A stretch of DNA of 6,790 bases from Methanosarcinales archaeon (GTDB lineage: Archaea > Nanobdellota > Nanobdellia > Woesearchaeales > CG1-02-33-12), in assembly GCA_017610505.1 (NCBI GenBank), contig JAFCBX010000043.1, forward strand, positions 1 through 6,790, given 5' to 3'. Shown here one piece after another: positions 5,732 through 6,790 of the stretch; within the stretch, counting starts at the first letter, position 1; every line of letters starts with the position of its first letter. The position numbers were made by a program, and so were the translations under genes. The notes beneath the pieces are model-generated. The model did no database searches and was not told the origin of the DNA. It worked only from the letters and a program-made list of their open reading frames with translations.

Positions 5732-6790
5732 AAAAAAGGAAAAACCTTAATGATTTTAACAATTGTAATGCTTGTCTTGCTAGCTGGAAGTATTGTTCAT
5801 GGTAATGGTATGTGGCCAGAAATTTCTGAAAATGAAGATGGTACTATAACAGTAGCCTATGAAAATGGAGAATCAATTGAAATGTCATCAACAAGGTTTA
5901 ATGCTGTTAAAGAAATACTAATTGGACTAGAATATCCAAACTTTGTCCAAGAAGGTGACCCTTTTACATTTAGTGCAAAAAATCACAATGCTGAATCTGA
6001 TAAAGAGTTAGTAGAGTATTATTATGCTGAAATTACTTTTGATGAAAAAGATCAAATACAATCTCAAATTTATTATGAAGACTATGTTTATTATGAAGAC
6101 GATGGAGAGCATAAAAAAAGAATAACAGAAATAAACCAAGAAGGAATAGCAAAGGCTTGGATTCAATTGGATTATGCTGATGAAAGTAAACCAATCGTCA
6201 AGGAAAAGCTTGATGAAGAAACAATAAAACTTCCAACAGGAATTCCACTAAATGAGTATATTAAAGCAGAAGATAAACAGATAGAAATTTCAAACATAGT
6301 AAAAGATGCAACAGGAAACACTGAAGTTGAGATAGAAACAGAAGTTGTAGAAGAAAGTTCTGTTAGCCCAGATGTAGAAAGTGCTAAAAAACCGCATTTA
6401 GTAGTTCCTTCTGATGAAATAAGTGATGCAGTTGGAAAAGAAATAGAGGGTGTAGAGATATTTAATAATCAAATAAATTTTGAAGGTAATACACTTACCT
6501 ATACTACAAAAGATGCCAATGGAAATCTAATTGATGTTGCAATTTCTTACAATAAAGATGGCACCAAAGAATCAACAACTAAAAGATATGGCAATAATAT
6601 AATTTACTTCGAAGAGGGTAAGGAAAAAATAAAAATCAATCATAACTTAGGGATTAAAACTATTGATTATGATTATGAAGGGGGAAACTATATTGCAACA
6701 ATCAGTGACGGAAGCAAAGGCAAACTGGAAGACGGAAATAAGTTTCTTTATGACTCTAATGAGGGGGTTACACACACATTAGAGGCATTA
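5729..6790 (+). CDS. Exported cysteine-free beta-rich protein (3' end beyond window)
   Basis: The frame is open for 354 codons to the last base, so the C-terminus is missing. Residues 1-26 (MKKGK, then a hydrophobic core about 7-20) form a Sec signal peptide with likely cleavage near VHG (23-25). There is no cysteine after the core, so it is not a lipoprotein. Residues about 27-190 hold mixed beta segments, including a Tyr/acid-rich stretch (97-122, eight Tyr in 26) partly made by an 18-bp duplication. DATGNT at 193-198 matches the module-end motif of gene 2 (333-338), hinting at an Ig-like fold here. A Glu/Ser/Pro-rich linker follows (about 199-222). After about 230 come short strands separated by DGN, DG and EGG turns (DANGN, NKDGT, SDGSK, EDGN). 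Unlike gene 2, no cysteine occurs anywhere. It sits 4 bases after gene 2, so it is probably the third gene of the operon. I do not recognise the family. Export is confident; the role as a surface partner of genes 1 and 2 is inferred from context. Confidence 0.8.
   Translation, partial: MKKGKTLMILTIVMLVLLAGSIVHGNGMWPEISENEDGTITVAYENGESIEMSSTRFNAVKEILIGLEYPNFVQEGDPFTFSAKNHNAESDKELVEYYYAEITFDEKDQIQSQIYYEDYVYYEDDGEHKKRITEINQEGIAKAWIQLDYADESKPIVKEKLDEETIKLPTGIPLNEYIKAEDKQIEISNIVKDATGNTEVEIETEVVEESSVSPDVESAKKPHLVVPSDEISDAVGKEIEGVEIFNNQINFEGNTLTYTTKDANGNLIDVAISYNKDGTKESTTKRYGNNIIYFEEGKEKIKINHNLGIKTIDYDYEGGNYIATISDGSKGKLEDGNKFLYDSNEGVTHTLEAL
6069..6104 (+). repeat. 18-bp tandem duplication inside gene 3
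   Basis: Two adjacent 18-base units, 6069-6086 and 6087-6104, both begin TTTATTATGAAGAC and differ at a single base (TATG versus GATG at the end). In frame this gives two copies of a six-residue unit, [IV]-Y-Y-E-D-[YD], at residues 114-125. The length is a multiple of three, so the frame is kept. It looks like a recent slippage-type duplication. Confidence 0.85.

Noticed and set aside
5544..5762. Minus-strand frame with a Ser-rich start
   Set aside because: The serine run is the complement of the Glu/Asp codons of the gene 2 tail; no independent support.
5729..5810. Lipoprotein signal in gene 3
   Set aside because: The end of the hydrophobic core (LLAGS) has no cysteine, so no lipobox.
6430..6790. 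RHS/YD-type repeats in the C-terminal part of gene 3
   Set aside because: The DG/NG turns recur but with irregular spacing and without the YD-repeat consensus, so only a generic beta-rich region can be claimed.

Overview
The window looks like part of an archaeal genome, most likely a small-genome DPANN lineage of the Woesearchaeota/Pacearchaeota type. Four things point there. The DNA is AT-rich (roughly one third G+C by eye). The promoter is a purine-rich stretch plus TTTATATA, placed so that transcription would start almost on the first codon. The first protein begins with the K-R-G-Q-I-S-V-F plus hydrophobic-run N-terminus that I associate with surface proteins of these archaea. The cysteine-rich, Ig-repeat exported proteins fit the same picture. 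The assignment is pattern recognition, not a search result.

Layout: positions 1-232 are non-coding and very AT-rich. They hold a rightward promoter (about 189-206) for the operon and a good candidate for a divergent leftward promoter (about 54-74). Then follow three genes, all on the plus strand and packed without gaps: a 709-residue membrane-anchored exported protein (233-2362), a 1121-residue secreted Ig-repeat protein (2359-5724, sharing ATGA with the first), and a third exported protein (from 5729, with an alternative start at 5708) that runs off the right edge after 354 codons. No RNA genes, mobile elements or CRISPR were seen.

How the genes fit together: every product carries an N-terminal export signal and none shows an enzyme motif. 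The simplest reading is one transcriptional unit for a cell-surface assembly. Gene 1 would be the tethered component (pilin-like signal/anchor). Gene 2 would be a long, disulfide-stabilised rod of Ig-like modules ending in an unfamiliar Cys-rich helical domain and an acidic tail. Gene 3 would be a cysteine-free beta-rich partner. Adhesion or host contact is a plausible role but is inference.

The points most worth following are these: the invariant C-x8-C element in four consecutive modules of gene 2; the mosaic near-identity of two of those modules, which suggests recent duplication or gene conversion; the unassigned C-terminal domain of gene 2; and the divergent promoter at the left edge.
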